The translations under genes were made by a program, and so were the position numbers. From Pseudomonadota bacterium (GTDB taxonomy: Bacteria; Pseudomonadota; Gammaproteobacteria; Burkholderiales; Burkholderiaceae_E), in contig JAEWFA010000013.1 in the NCBI GenBank assembly GCA_023389055.1, forward strand, positions 1 through 64,000: a DNA stretch of 64,000 nucleotides, written 5' to 3'. Below the pieces are notes generated by a model, which saw only the letters and a program-made list of their open reading frames with translations, was not told where the DNA came from and ran no database searches. Positions within the stretch are counted from its first letter, which is position 1, and each line of letters opens with the position of its first letter. Of this stretch, positions 17,682-27,232 are shown piece by piece.

Positions 17682-18373
17682 AGGTGAGCATCTACCGCTT
17701 CGACCCGGACGTCGACGCGCGTCCGCGCATGCAGGACTACGACGTCGAGTTGCGCCACACCGACCGGATGCTGCTCGACGTGCTGCTGCGGCTCAAGGAG
17801 ATCGACGACAGCCTTTCGTTCCGTCGCTCGTGCCGGGAGGGCGTCTGCGGATCCGATGCGATGAACATCAACGGGAGCAACGGACTGGCGTGCATCCATC
17901 CGGTGTCCGAACTGAAGGAACCGGTCGTGCTGCGCCCGCTGCCGGGCTTTCCCGTCGTGCGCGACCTCGTCGTCGACATGACGCAGTTCTTCTCTCACTA
18001 CCACTCCATCCGCCCCTACGTCGTCGACGACCGTCCGATGCCGGAGCGCGAGCGACTGCAGTCGCCCGAGGAGCGCGAGCGGCTGAACGGGTTGTACGAG
18101 TGCATCCTGTGCGCATGCTGCAGCTCGTTCTGCCCGTCGTATTGGTGGAACCCCGACAAGTTCATCGGCCCGGCAGGGCTGCTGCAGGCCTGGCGCTTCA
18201 TCACCGACAGCCGGGACACGGCACGCAGCGAGCGCCTGGCCTACCTCGATGACGTCTATCGCTTGTACCGTTGCCGCACGATCATGAACTGCACCGAGGT
18301 GTGCCCGAAGGGGCTGAGCCCCTCGCACGCGATCGAGCAGATCCGCCTTGCGCTCGTGAAGGACTCCTCTTAG
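17678..18373 (+). CDS. sdhB: Succinate dehydrogenase iron-sulfur subunit SdhB
   Basis: Electron-transfer subunit of complex II, 231 residues. All cluster ligands are intact: [2Fe-2S] C52, C57, D60, C72; [4Fe-4S] C142, C145, C148, C209; [3Fe-4S] C152, C199, C205. The sequence is very close to the E. coli type (CREGVCGSDAMNING; CILCACCSSFCPSYWW). The ATG at 17678 overlaps the sdhD stop, so sdhA has no room between them. The flavoprotein must be encoded elsewhere, or this copy has lost it. Neighbouring Fe-S assembly genes may be co-transcribed. Confidence 0.95.
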   Translation: MKVSIYRFDPDVDARPRMQDYDVELRHTDRMLLDVLLRLKEIDDSLSFRRSCREGVCGSDAMNINGSNGLACIHPVSELKEPVVLRPLPGFPVVRDLVVDMTQFFSHYHSIRPYVVDDRPMPERERLQSPEERERLNGLYECILCACCSSFCPSYWWNPDKFIGPAGLLQAWRFITDSRDTARSERLAYLDDVYRLYRCRTIMNCTEVCPKGLSPSHAIEQIRLALVKDSS

Positions 18374-18390
18374 GCGCAGCCGCGGGCGCC

Positions 18391-18408
18391 GCACCGGATC
18401 TCCGGTGC
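18391..18408 (+). terminator. Hairpin after sdhB
   Basis: GCACCGG (18391-18397) and CCGGTGC (18402-18408) form a perfect 7-bp stem with loop ATCT, 18 bases after the sdhB stop. No T-run follows, so it would be a weak or Rho-assisted terminator. Confidence 0.35.
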
Positions 18409-18469
18409 CGGCCTGGACGCGTTCTCGCGTACATTGGAACCCGTCGAAAACGGTTTCCCGGAGAACCCG

Positions 18470-18841
18470 ATGGAGCGAATCCCGCACGAGGCGGCGGCGA
18501 TGCGGTGGCGTTGCATCGCACCTGCGTTGGCCGCAGTCGCGCTGGTCGGCGCGGGCGCCGCGCCCGGCGCGCTGCGCGCCGCGCAAGGCCCGAGCGACGA
18601 GGCGCTCGGCGCAGCGCTCTACGAAACGCGCTGCACGGCGTGCCACGAGCGCAGCGTGCACTCGCGAAGCCCGCGGCGCGCCGGCAGCTTCGACCAGATC
18701 CGCGCCTACGTCTGGCGATGGGACCGCTATCTGGGCGGTGCATGGCAGCAGGGCGAAATCGACGCGGTGGCGAAATACCTGAACGAGCGCTACTACCACT
18801 TCGCCTGTCCGCAGGACGTCTGCGGGCTGGCGGCGCGCTGA
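18470..18841 (+). CDS. Small exported c-type cytochrome
   Basis: A 123-residue protein with a signal peptide (hydrophobic run CIAPALAAVALVGAGAAPGAL) and one heme-binding CxxCH (C55, C58, H59). No methionine occurs anywhere after residue 11, so the usual Met axial ligand is missing; H64 (RSVHSR) is a candidate. Two further cysteines near the C-terminus (ACPQDVC) may form a disulfide. The start at 18470 has CGGAGA upstream; ATG 18500 would give a shorter signal. It lies downstream of sdhB and directly upstream (2 bases) of the DUF808 gene. The redox partner is unknown. Confidence 0.8.
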   Translation: MERIPHEAAAMRWRCIAPALAAVALVGAGAAPGALRAAQGPSDEALGAALYETRCTACHERSVHSRSPRRAGSFDQIRAYVWRWDRYLGGAWQQGEIDAVAKYLNERYYHFACPQDVCGLAAR

Positions 18842-18843
18842 GC

Positions 18844-19803
18844 ATGGCGACGACGCTGCTCGCATTGCTCGACGACATCGCCAGCGTGCTGGACGACGTG
18901 TCGGCAATGACGAAGGTGGCCACGAAGAAGACCGCCGGGGTGCTCGGCGACGATCTCGCGCTCAACGCGCAGCAGGTTTCCGGCGTGCACGCCGACCGCG
19001 AGCTGCCCGTCGTCTGGGCAGTGGCCAAGGGCTCGCTGCGCAACAAGGCGATCCTCGTGCCCGCGGCGCTGGCCATCAGCGCCTTCGCACCGTGGGCGAT
19101 CACGCCGCTGCTGATGCTCGGCGGGGCCTATCTGTGCTACGAAGGCTTCGAGAAGATCGCGCACCGCCTGTTCCACGGCAGCCAACACGAGTCGCGCGGC
19201 CCGACCGCGCCGGTGATGGGCGATCCGATGCCCGCCGGAGAGCTCGAGGCGATGGAGAAGAAGAAGATCGAAGGCGCGGTGCGCACCGATTTCATCCTGT
19301 CGGCCGAGATCATCACGATCTCGCTCGGTGCGGTGGCCGCCGGGACCTTCGGCGTGAAGGTCGGCGTGCTCGTCGCCGTCGCCGTGCTGATGACGGTGGG
19401 CGTCTACGGGCTCGTCGCCGGCATCGTCAAGCTCGACGACCTGGGGCTGCACCTGCTCGGGCACAGCGGCGCCGGTTTCCTCGACCGCCTGCGGCGCCTG
19501 CTCGGCGCCGGGATCGTCCGCGCGACGCCGTGGCTGATGAAGACGCTGTCGATCGCCGGCACGGCGGCGATGTTCCTCGTCGGCGGTGGAATTCTCGCGC
19601 ATGGCCTCCCCGGTTTCGAATCGTGGCTGCATCGGCTGCTCGACCCGATCGACGACTCGCCGGTGTTCGGCAACGTCGTCGAGGCGCTCGGTCCGATGCT
19701 GTTCAACGCGTTGCTCGGCGTCGTCGCCGGCGCGACCGTGCTCGCTGCCGTGAACGCCGGACAGCGCGTCGTCTCGGCCTGGCGCCCGAGCGCCGACCGA
19801 TGA
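18844..19803 (+). CDS. DUF808 (YedI-type) inner-membrane protein
   Basis: A 319-residue integral membrane protein starting MATTLLALLDDIASVLDDVSAMTKVATKKTAGVLGDDLALN, the hallmark of the DUF808/YedI family. About six to seven hydrophobic helices follow, with the motif LGGAYLCYEGFEKIAHR. The family has no established function; a transporter-like role has been suggested from its topology only. It overlaps the next gene by ATGA. Confidence 0.88.
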   Translation: MATTLLALLDDIASVLDDVSAMTKVATKKTAGVLGDDLALNAQQVSGVHADRELPVVWAVAKGSLRNKAILVPAALAISAFAPWAITPLLMLGGAYLCYEGFEKIAHRLFHGSQHESRGPTAPVMGDPMPAGELEAMEKKKIEGAVRTDFILSAEIITISLGAVAAGTFGVKVGVLVAVAVLMTVGVYGLVAGIVKLDDLGLHLLGHSGAGFLDRLRRLLGAGIVRATPWLMKTLSIAGTAAMFLVGGGILAHGLPGFESWLHRLLDPIDDSPVFGNVVEALGPMLFNALLGVVAGATVLAAVNAGQRVVSAWRPSADR

Positions 19804-22487
19804 GCGTCCGCAGCCTCGTGCACCTGTTCGAGCCGCGCTCGGTCGCGGTGATCGGCGCATCGAACAAGCCGCGCCACGTCGGCAACGTGCTGATGCGCAA
19901 TCTGCTCGAGGGCGGCATCGACGCGCCGGTGATGCCGGTGAACCCGCACTATCGCTCGGTCGCCGGCGTGCTCACCTACCCGGACGTCGCCAGCCTGCCG
20001 CAGGCGCCGGAACTCGCCGTCGTCTGCAGTCCGGCGACGACGATCGCCGAGTCGATCGACGCGCTGGGCCGGCGAGGAACGCGGGTGGCGATCGTCGTGC
20101 ACGACGACCTGCTCGGACGGCGGGACGCCGGCGGCCAATGGGTACGCGAGGCGATGCTCGCCGCTGCGCGACGCCATTCGATGCGCGTGCTGGGCGCGGG
20201 CAGCCTGGGCGTGCTCGTGCCGCGGGTAGGCCTGAACGCGAGCCTGAGCCACGTTCCGGCCTTGCCGGGCAAGCTCGCCTTCGTCTCGCAGTCGGGTGCG
20301 CTGTGCACGGCGGTGCTCGACTGGGCGCGCGCCAAGGGCATCGGCTTCTCGCATTTCGTCGCACTCGGTGACTGCGACGACATCGATTTCGGCGACGTGC
20401 TCGATTACCTGGGAAGCGATCCGGACACCGATGCGATCCTGCTGTACATCGAGCGGATTCGCGAGCGTCGCAATTTCATGGCGGCGGCGCGCGCTGCTGC
20501 ACGCAACAAGCCGGTGCTCGCCGTGAAGGCCGGACGCGTCGCGCTCGACAACGGCGATCTCGAGTCCCCGGCGACGCTCTCGGGCGCGCTCGCACGGCCC
20601 GACGACGTCTTCGATGCGGCGCTGCGGCGGGCCGGCATCCTGCGCGTCTACGACATCGACGAACTCTTCGCGGCCGTGGAGACGCTCAGCCGGGCGAAGG
20701 CGTTCCGCGGCGAGCGCCTGGCGATCATCCACAACGGCGGCGGCGCCGGCCTGATGGCGCTCGACGAACTGCTGCTCGGCGGCGGCACCTGCGCGCGCCT
20801 GGGCGATGAAACGACGCGGCGCCTGGCCGAGCTGTTGCCGGCCGCGTCGTCGCCGAGCAATCCGGTGGACGTCGGCGTCAACGCGCCGGGTCGGCGCTAT
20901 GCCGAGTGCCTGAAGGCGGTGCTGGCCGACCGGGAGGTCAATGCCGCGCTGGTGATGCATGCCCCTACGGCGACCACGCGGGGCGACGAGGCCGCGCAGG
21001 CGGTGATCGGCGTGGCCCGCGAGTTGCGCGCGGCGCGAATCCTCACCTGCTGGGTGGGCGCCGATGCGGCGACGGTGCCGCGGCGGTTGTTCGCCGACGC
21101 CGGGCTGCCTACCTACGAGACGCCGTCGAGTGCCGTGAAAGCGTTCCTGCACGTGGTGAATTTCCACCGCAACCAGGAAATGCTGATGCAGACGCCGCCG
21201 TCGCTGCCGAGCGAGTTCCGGCCCGACGTCGATGCCGCGCGCACCGTGGTGGAGCGTGCGCTGGCGGCCGGCGGCTCGCTGCTTTCCGAGCCCGACGCCA
21301 AGGCGGTGCTCGCCGCCTACGGCATTCCGGTGGTTCCGACGCGCATCGCCGAGTCGCTCGAGCATGCGGCGCAGGTGGCCGACAGCATCGGTTATCCGCT
21401 CGCGCTCACCGTGCTGTCGCCGGACATCGCGCGCAAGTGGGACGTCGGCGGCGTGGCGCTGAATCTGGAGAGTGCAGACGCCGTGCGTACCGCCGCGCTC
21501 GGCATGACCCGGCGCGTCTCCGAGCGCATGCCGAGCGCGCGGATCACCGGGTTCACGCTGCAGCCGATGGTGCCGCGGCGAAACGCGCGCCAGCTGATCG
21601 TCGGCGTCACCACCGATCCGTTGTTCGGCCCGGTGATCCTCTTCGGCGAAGGCGGCCGGGCGGTCGAGGTGATCCGCGACCATGCGATCGGGCTGCCGCC
21701 GCTGAACCTGCCGCTCGCGCGCGAGCTCATCGCGCGCACTCGCATCGACAAGCTGCTCGGCGCGTATCGCGACCGGCCGGCGGCAGACGTCGATGCAATC
21801 TGCCTGACCCTCGTGAAAGTCTCGCAGCTCGTCGTCGATCTTCCCGAGATCGTCGAAATCGACATCAATCCGCTGTTCGCCGGCGACCAGGGCGTCGTCT
21901 GCGTCGATGCGCACATGCGCGTCGATGCAGCCGCGCGTCGCCCGGGACGGCTGGCGATCCGTCCGTACCCGAAGAACCTCGAGGAGAAGGCGCGGTTGCG
22001 CAGCGGGCGCGAGATCCTTCTGCGCCCGATCCGGCCGGAGGACGAGCCCGCGCACCAGACGCTGCTCACCCACATGACGCCCGAGGACCTGCGATTCCGT
22101 TTCTTCGACTCGGTGCGCCAGCTCGGGCACTCGCAGATGGCGCGGCTCACACAGATCGACTACGACCGCGAGATGGCATTCATCGCCGCCGCGCACGGAG
22201 ACGACGGCAAGACCGAGACGCTCGGCGTCGTGCGCACCGTCACCGACCCTGACAACCTCGCCGCCGAGTTCGCGGTCCTCGTGCGCTCCGACCTGAAGGG
22301 GCAGGGGCTCGGTCGGCTGCTGATGTCGAAGATCATCGAATACTGTCGCCGCCAGGGCACGCGCGAGATCGTCGGCGAGATCCTCGGCGAGAACGACGGC
22401 ATGCTCCGGCTGGCAAGCCGGCTCGGTTTCGCGCTCGAGCCCGACCGCGAAACGGGAACGATCCGCGCGCGCCTGGCGCTGAACTGA
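19800..22487 (+). CDS. Pat/YfiQ-like acyl-CoA synthetase-GNAT acetyltransferase
   Basis: An 895-residue cytosolic protein. The first 700 or so residues form an ADP-forming acyl-CoA synthetase module: a CoA-binding Rossmann domain (SVAVIGASNKPRHVGN), flavodoxin-like ligase domains (FVSQSGALCTAVLDWA) and an ATP-grasp part (LSEPDAKAVLAAYGIPVVPT, VEIDINPLFA). A C-terminal GNAT domain (about 720-890) has the acetyl-CoA loop GQGLGRLLMSKIIEYC. The architecture and length match protein lysine acetyltransferase Pat, which silences acyl-CoA synthetases. An active acetate-CoA ligase cannot be ruled out from sequence. It may be co-expressed with the DUF808 gene. Confidence 0.88.
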   Translation: MSVRSLVHLFEPRSVAVIGASNKPRHVGNVLMRNLLEGGIDAPVMPVNPHYRSVAGVLTYPDVASLPQAPELAVVCSPATTIAESIDALGRRGTRVAIVVHDDLLGRRDAGGQWVREAMLAAARRHSMRVLGAGSLGVLVPRVGLNASLSHVPALPGKLAFVSQSGALCTAVLDWARAKGIGFSHFVALGDCDDIDFGDVLDYLGSDPDTDAILLYIERIRERRNFMAAARAAARNKPVLAVKAGRVALDNGDLESPATLSGALARPDDVFDAALRRAGILRVYDIDELFAAVETLSRAKAFRGERLAIIHNGGGAGLMALDELLLGGGTCARLGDETTRRLAELLPAASSPSNPVDVGVNAPGRRYAECLKAVLADREVNAALVMHAPTATTRGDEAAQAVIGVARELRAARILTCWVGADAATVPRRLFADAGLPTYETPSSAVKAFLHVVNFHRNQEMLMQTPPSLPSEFRPDVDAARTVVERALAAGGSLLSEPDAKAVLAAYGIPVVPTRIAESLEHAAQVADSIGYPLALTVLSPDIARKWDVGGVALNLESADAVRTAALGMTRRVSERMPSARITGFTLQPMVPRRNARQLIVGVTTDPLFGPVILFGEGGRAVEVIRDHAIGLPPLNLPLARELIARTRIDKLLGAYRDRPAADVDAICLTLVKVSQLVVDLPEIVEIDINPLFAGDQGVVCVDAHMRVDAAARRPGRLAIRPYPKNLEEKARLRSGREILLRPIRPEDEPAHQTLLTHMTPEDLRFRFFDSVRQLGHSQMARLTQIDYDREMAFIAAAHGDDGKTETLGVVRTVTDPDNLAAEFAVLVRSDLKGQGLGRLLMSKIIEYCRRQGTREIVGEILGENDGMLRLASRLGFALEPDRETGTIRARLALN

Positions 22488-22551
22488 AGCTCGACGATTT
22501 CATGCGTACGCTATTGCGTCGCCTGCGCGCTGCAGCGAGAATCGCTGGACC

Positions 22552-24798
22552 ATGGCGTCGGCTCCCGTCACGGCGGCTCTCGAGATCGGCGCGATCGAAG
22601 TACTCGAGAGCGTCTCGGACGGCTTTCTCGCCTGCGATACCGAGTTCCGCTTCGTCTACGTGAACGGATCGGCCGAGCGCCAGCTTGCCCGCTCCCGCGA
22701 CGAGTTGCTCGGGCAACGCCTCTACGACGTCTACCCCGAGCTCGCCGCACCGGGCGGTCTCGACGCGGCCACGTTGCGCGATGCCGCGCAGACCGGCCGG
22801 TCGATCGAGCGAGAGTATTTCAGCACCTCGGCCGGACGCTGGTTTCGGGGTTCGGTGCACCCGAAGGCCTGGGGATGGGCACTGTACTTCCACGACGTCA
22901 CGCGAGGACGCCTCACGCGCAAGGCGCTCGGCGAGAGCGAGCGGCAGTACCACACGCTGATCGATTCGATCGACCAGGGCTATTGCGTGATCGAGATGCT
23001 TTTCGACGAGCGCGACACGCCGGTCGACTTCCGCTACCTCGAGGTCAACGAGGCCTTCGCTTCGCAGACCGGCCTCGCGGATGCGGTCGGTCACAGGGCG
23101 CGCGAGCTGACTCCGCAGATCGATCCGTACTGGCTGGAGAGCTACGGCCGCGTTGCGCGCACGGGCGAGTCGGCGAGCCTCGAGCACTATTCGTCGGCGC
23201 TCGTCCGCTGGTTCGACGTCTACGCCTTCCGCCCCGATCATCGGTCGACGAACCGGGTCGCGCTGCTGTTTCGCGACGTCACGGCGCGCCGGCAGATCGA
23301 CGACGCGTTGCGCGACAGCGAGGAACGCTTTCGGGTGCTCGTCGAGGCGATGGCGCAGGCGGTCTGGGAAGCCGATGCTGCCGGGGAAGTGCAGTCGTAC
23401 TCCGCGTCGTGGCATGCGCTCACCGGGCAGCGGATCACCCAGTGGCGCAACGAAGGCTGGTTCGATGCGGTGCATCCCGACGACCGCGAAGCGACGCGTC
23501 GGCAATGGTTCGACGGAATCGCGCGGCACGCGCCCTTCGAACTCGAATACCGCATCGTCGCGGCCGACGGCAGCGTGCACTGGAGCAATGACCACGCGGC
23601 GCCGCTGCTCGGCAGCGACGGGACGGTGCGCAAGTGGGTCGGCATGAACGTCGACATCACCGAACGGCGCAGCGCCGAGGAAGCGCTGCGGGACGCCGAT
23701 CGGCGCAAGGACGAATTCCTGGCGATTCTCGCGCACGAGCTTCGCAACCCGCTTGCGCCGCTGCGCACCGGGATCGAGATCATGCGCATGGGACGGATCG
23801 ACCCCGAACGCGGCGAGCGCGTGCGCGAGATGATGGGCCGGCAGGTCGACCACATGGTCGCCCTCGTGGACGACCTTATGGACGTCAGTCGCATCAGCAG
23901 CGGTCGCATCGAGCTCGATCGCCATCCGGTCGAGCTCGCCACCGTCATCCGCAGCGCGCTGGAGGCGTCGGACCCGATCATCCGCACCAAGCGACACGAA
24001 GTGAGCCTCACGCTGCCGGCCGAGGCAGTGTGGGTGGACGGAGACCTGCACCGGCTCACGCAGGCGATCGGCAACCTGCTCACCAACGCCGCGAAGTATA
24101 CGGAACCCAACGGCCACATCTTCGTCACGCTCGCGCGCAACGATGGCGCGGCGTTCGTGCACGTGAAGGACACCGGCGTCGGCATCCCGCCGGCGATGCT
24201 CGAGAAGGTATTCGACCTGTTCGCGCAGGTCGACAGCGCGATCGACCGCCGCCAGGGCGGGCTGGGCATCGGGTTGACGATCGTGCGCCAGCTCGTGGAG
24301 CTGCACGGCGGGCACGTCGAGGCGCACAGCGAAGGCCCCGGCCGCGGCAGCGAGTTCGTCATGAGCCTGCCGCTGTCCGCGACGCCGCAGCGCGAGCTCG
24401 ACGCGCCGCTGCTGACCGAGGCAGGCGTTCGTTCGCGCCGCATGCTGGTCGTCGACGACAACGCCGACGCGGCGCAGGCGATGGCGACGATGCTCGGACT
24501 GCTCGGCCACGTGGTCGACGTCGCTTACGATGGACAGCAGGCGTTGCGACTGGCCGAGCGGGTACGGCCCGAGGTCATCCTGATGGACCTCGGCATGCCC
24601 GGCATGAACGGATACGTCGCCGCGCAGCGCATTCGCGAAACCGACTGGGGCCGTGACGTGCTGATGATCGCGGTCACCGGCTGGGGCCAGCAGGCCGACC
24701 GGGTGGCCTCCGAGCAGGCCGGCTTCGACCATCACCTGGTCAAGCCGGTCGAGCTCGATACGGTCCAGTCGCTCGTGGCGCAGCTCGATTCGCGCTGA
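22552..24798 (+). CDS. PAS-containing hybrid histidine kinase with receiver domain
   Basis: A 748-residue cytosolic sensor with no membrane segment. It has three PAS-type domains (about 10-115, 130-245 and 260-385), a HisKA domain with phospho-acceptor H395 (AHELRNPLAPL), an HATPase domain (NLLTNAAKYT, DTGVGIPPAML, GLGIGLTIV) and a C-terminal receiver with phospho-acceptor D679 (VILMDLGMPGMNG). No partner output regulator lies next to it, so signal and target are unknown. The gene stands alone between the acyltransferase and a transport locus. Confidence 0.9.
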   Translation: MASAPVTAALEIGAIEVLESVSDGFLACDTEFRFVYVNGSAERQLARSRDELLGQRLYDVYPELAAPGGLDAATLRDAAQTGRSIEREYFSTSAGRWFRGSVHPKAWGWALYFHDVTRGRLTRKALGESERQYHTLIDSIDQGYCVIEMLFDERDTPVDFRYLEVNEAFASQTGLADAVGHRARELTPQIDPYWLESYGRVARTGESASLEHYSSALVRWFDVYAFRPDHRSTNRVALLFRDVTARRQIDDALRDSEERFRVLVEAMAQAVWEADAAGEVQSYSASWHALTGQRITQWRNEGWFDAVHPDDREATRRQWFDGIARHAPFELEYRIVAADGSVHWSNDHAAPLLGSDGTVRKWVGMNVDITERRSAEEALRDADRRKDEFLAILAHELRNPLAPLRTGIEIMRMGRIDPERGERVREMMGRQVDHMVALVDDLMDVSRISSGRIELDRHPVELATVIRSALEASDPIIRTKRHEVSLTLPAEAVWVDGDLHRLTQAIGNLLTNAAKYTEPNGHIFVTLARNDGAAFVHVKDTGVGIPPAMLEKVFDLFAQVDSAIDRRQGGLGIGLTIVRQLVELHGGHVEAHSEGPGRGSEFVMSLPLSATPQRELDAPLLTEAGVRSRRMLVVDDNADAAQAMATMLGLLGHVVDVAYDGQQALRLAERVRPEVILMDLGMPGMNGYVAAQRIRETDWGRDVLMIAVTGWGQQADRVASEQAGFDHHLVKPVELDTVQSLVAQLDSR

Positions 24799-24906
24799 CT
24801 GCGCCGCGCGCGCGCAACGTTCCATCCCCCGCGATCCGGCACGACCCCTATTCGCGCGGCAGGTTCGGCGCGTTAAGCTCGCGCATCGCTCGACGAGGAG
24901 ACTCCC

Positions 24907-26130
24907 ATGATCGCAATGCGCCGAACCGTTCTCGCCACTGCAGTCGCCGCCGCCGCTTCGCTCGCCACCGCCGGCGCCTTGGCCCAAAGCAAGCCGATCC
25001 GCATCGGCGTCATGAACGACCAGTCGAGTGTCTACGCCGACTTCCAGGGGCCGGGCTCCGTGCTGGCCGCGAAGATGGCGGTCGAGGACTACGGCGGCAA
25101 GGCGGCCGGCCGCACGATCGAGGTCGTGTCGGCCGACCACCAGAACAAGCCCGACGTCGGCAGCGCGATCGCGCGCCGCTGGATCGACGAGGATGGCGTG
25201 AACATGATCGCCGACCTGCCGAATTCGGCGGTGGCCTTCGCCGTCAGCGACGTCGTTCGCGACAAGAACAAGGTGATGATCGGCTCGGGGGCAGGCTCGG
25301 CCGAGCTCACCGGCTCGAAGTGCTCCCCGAACACCGTGCACTGGACCTATGACACCTGGTCGTACGGGCATTCGCTGGCCAAGGCGGTGATGCAGCGCGG
25401 CGGCAAGAACTGGTTCTTCGTCACCGCCGATTACGCGTTCGGGCACGACCTCGAGAAGCAGGCCTCCGAAGAGGTGAGGGCGGGCGGCGGCAAGGTGCTC
25501 GGCGCCGTGCGCGCGCCGATCGGCACGATGGATTACTCGTCTTTCCTGATCAGCGCGCAGTCGTCGGGCGCCGACGTCGTCGGCCTGGCGGTTGCCGGCG
25601 GCGACACGACGACGTCGATGAAACAGGCCGCCGAATTCGGCCTGCCGGCGAAGCAGACGATCGCACCGCTGATCTTCGGCATCAACAACGTTCCGGCGCT
25701 CGGCCTTGCCGCCGCCAAGGGCGCGTTGCTGGTGAACCCGTTCTACTGGGACATGAACGACGACACGCGCAAGTGGTCGCGCGAGTTCAGGAAGCGCGCG
25801 CACAACCACGCGATGCCCAACGACATGCAGGCGGGCGTCTACGCCGGCGTGCTCCATTACCTGAAGGCGGTCGACAAGGTCGGCAACGCCGAGGATGGCA
25901 AGGCGATCGTCGCGGCGATGAAGGCGATGCCCACCGACGATCCGCTGTTCGGCAAGGGTCGCATCCGCGAGGACGGGCGCAAGCTGCATCCGATGTATCT
26001 TCTGCAGGTGAAGTCGCCCGACGAATCGAAGGAGGAATGGGACTACTTCAAGACGCTCGCCTCGGTGCCGGCCGACCAGGCCTTCCGACCGATGAGCGAA
26101 GGGAAGTGTTCGCTGGTTGCCAACAAGTGA
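24907..26130 (+). CDS. Liv-type ABC transporter substrate-binding protein
   Basis: Periplasmic binding protein of the type 1 (LivJ/AmiC-like) fold, 407 residues, with a clear signal peptide ending in ...GALAQ. Family features include IRIGVMNDQSSVYADFQGPG, a Tyr/Asp-rich pocket region and DYAFGHDLEKQA. GACGAGGAG precedes the ATG. No permease or ATPase accompanies it; the nearest Liv permeases are livHMGF at 107-3957, more than 20 kb away. It lies 37 bases upstream of a TRAP operon and may be co-transcribed with it. Members of this subfamily often bind aromatic or dicarboxylic acids; the ligand here is unknown. Confidence 0.88.
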   Translation: MIAMRRTVLATAVAAAASLATAGALAQSKPIRIGVMNDQSSVYADFQGPGSVLAAKMAVEDYGGKAAGRTIEVVSADHQNKPDVGSAIARRWIDEDGVNMIADLPNSAVAFAVSDVVRDKNKVMIGSGAGSAELTGSKCSPNTVHWTYDTWSYGHSLAKAVMQRGGKNWFFVTADYAFGHDLEKQASEEVRAGGGKVLGAVRAPIGTMDYSSFLISAQSSGADVVGLAVAGGDTTTSMKQAAEFGLPAKQTIAPLIFGINNVPALGLAAAKGALLVNPFYWDMNDDTRKWSREFRKRAHNHAMPNDMQAGVYAGVLHYLKAVDKVGNAEDGKAIVAAMKAMPTDDPLFGKGRIREDGRKLHPMYLLQVKSPDESKEEWDYFKTLASVPADQAFRPMSEGKCSLVANK

Positions 26131-26167
26131 GGTCGCAAGACCCGATCCCGTCAGGAGGAGACATCCG

Positions 26168-27232
26168 ATGCAACCGTATCGCCAGAGTGCCCGCGCAAGT
26201 CGACTGAACGGCTGTGTCGCGGCGTTCGCCGCTGCCGCAGTGCTCGTCGCAACCGCCCCCGCGCTGCACGCGCAGGAGCAGACCTTCGACCTGAAGATCT
26301 CCCACTGGGTGCCGCCGTCGCATCCGCTGCAGAAGGCGCTCGAGGATTGGGGCGCCTCGGTGGAGAAGGCCTCGAACGGGACGATCCGTTCCAAGGTCTA
26401 TCCGTCGCAACAGCTCGGCAAGGCCTTCGACCACTACGACATGGCGCGCGACGGAATCGCCGACATGACCTACGTCAATCCCGGCTACCAGCCGGGGCGC
26501 TTTCCGATCATCGGCGCCGGCGAGCTGCCGTTCCTGCTCTCGAACGCGAAGGGCGGCACGCAGGCGATCGACGAGTGGTATCGCAAGTACGCCGAGCGCG
26601 AGATGAAGGACGTGAAATTCTGCTTCGCCTTCGTGCACGACCCGGGCAGCTTCCATTCGCGCAACAAGAAGATCATGGCACCCGAGGACGTTTCCGGGAT
26701 GAAGATCCGCCCCGCGCACGCGACGATGGCCACTTTCGTGACGATGCTCGGCGGCACCAACGTGCAGGCGTCGGCGCCCGAGGTGCGCGACGTCATCGAG
26801 AAAGGCGTTGCCGATGCGGTCACGTTCCCGTGGGGCTCGGTGATCCTGTTCGGCATCGACAAGGTCACGAAGTACCACATGAACGCGCCGCTGTACGCGA
26901 CCACCTTCGCGATGGTCTTCAACAAGTCCAAGTACAACCGGATGTCGGCTGCGCAGAAGAAGGTGATCGACGACCACTGCACGAACGAATGGGCCGTGCG
27001 CGTCGCGTCGCCCTGGGCCGACTTCGAGCACGGCGGCATCGCCAAGCTCGCCGCCGAGGAGGGTCACGAGGTCTACAAGATCTCGCCCGAGCAGACGGCA
27101 GCCTGGAAGAAGGCCGCGCAGCCGCTGCACAAGACCTGGGCCGAAAGCGTGCGCAAGGTCGGCGTCGATCCCGACGCGGCGATGAAGGAGTTCGAGGCGC
27201 TGCTCGAGAAATACGGCGCAGCGGCCCAGTGA
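26168..27232 (+). CDS. dctP: TRAP transporter solute-binding subunit DctP
   Basis: Periplasmic binding protein of a TRAP transporter, 354 residues including a signal peptide (cleavage near ALHAQEQ). Typical DctP parts are ISHWVPPSHPLQKALEDW, the KIRPAHATMATFVTMLGGT segment whose arginine normally pairs with a carboxylate ligand, and the long C-terminal helix. The ATG at 26168 follows a strong AGGAGG. It overlaps the next gene by GTGA. The transporter uses an ion gradient, and an organic acid is the likely substrate. Confidence 0.92.
   Translation: MQPYRQSARASRLNGCVAAFAAAAVLVATAPALHAQEQTFDLKISHWVPPSHPLQKALEDWGASVEKASNGTIRSKVYPSQQLGKAFDHYDMARDGIADMTYVNPGYQPGRFPIIGAGELPFLLSNAKGGTQAIDEWYRKYAEREMKDVKFCFAFVHDPGSFHSRNKKIMAPEDVSGMKIRPAHATMATFVTMLGGTNVQASAPEVRDVIEKGVADAVTFPWGSVILFGIDKVTKYHMNAPLYATTFAMVFNKSKYNRMSAAQKKVIDDHCTNEWAVRVASPWADFEHGGIAKLAAEEGHEVYKISPEQTAAWKKAAQPLHKTWAESVRKVGVDPDAAMKEFEALLEKYGAAAQ

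Noticed and set aside
22333..26394. Very long antisense open frame (over 1300 codons) opposite the histidine kinase and binding-protein genes
   Set aside because: It is low-complexity Arg/His/Asp/Val-rich sequence typical of the antisense of high-GC genes; the plus strand carries clear conserved domains.
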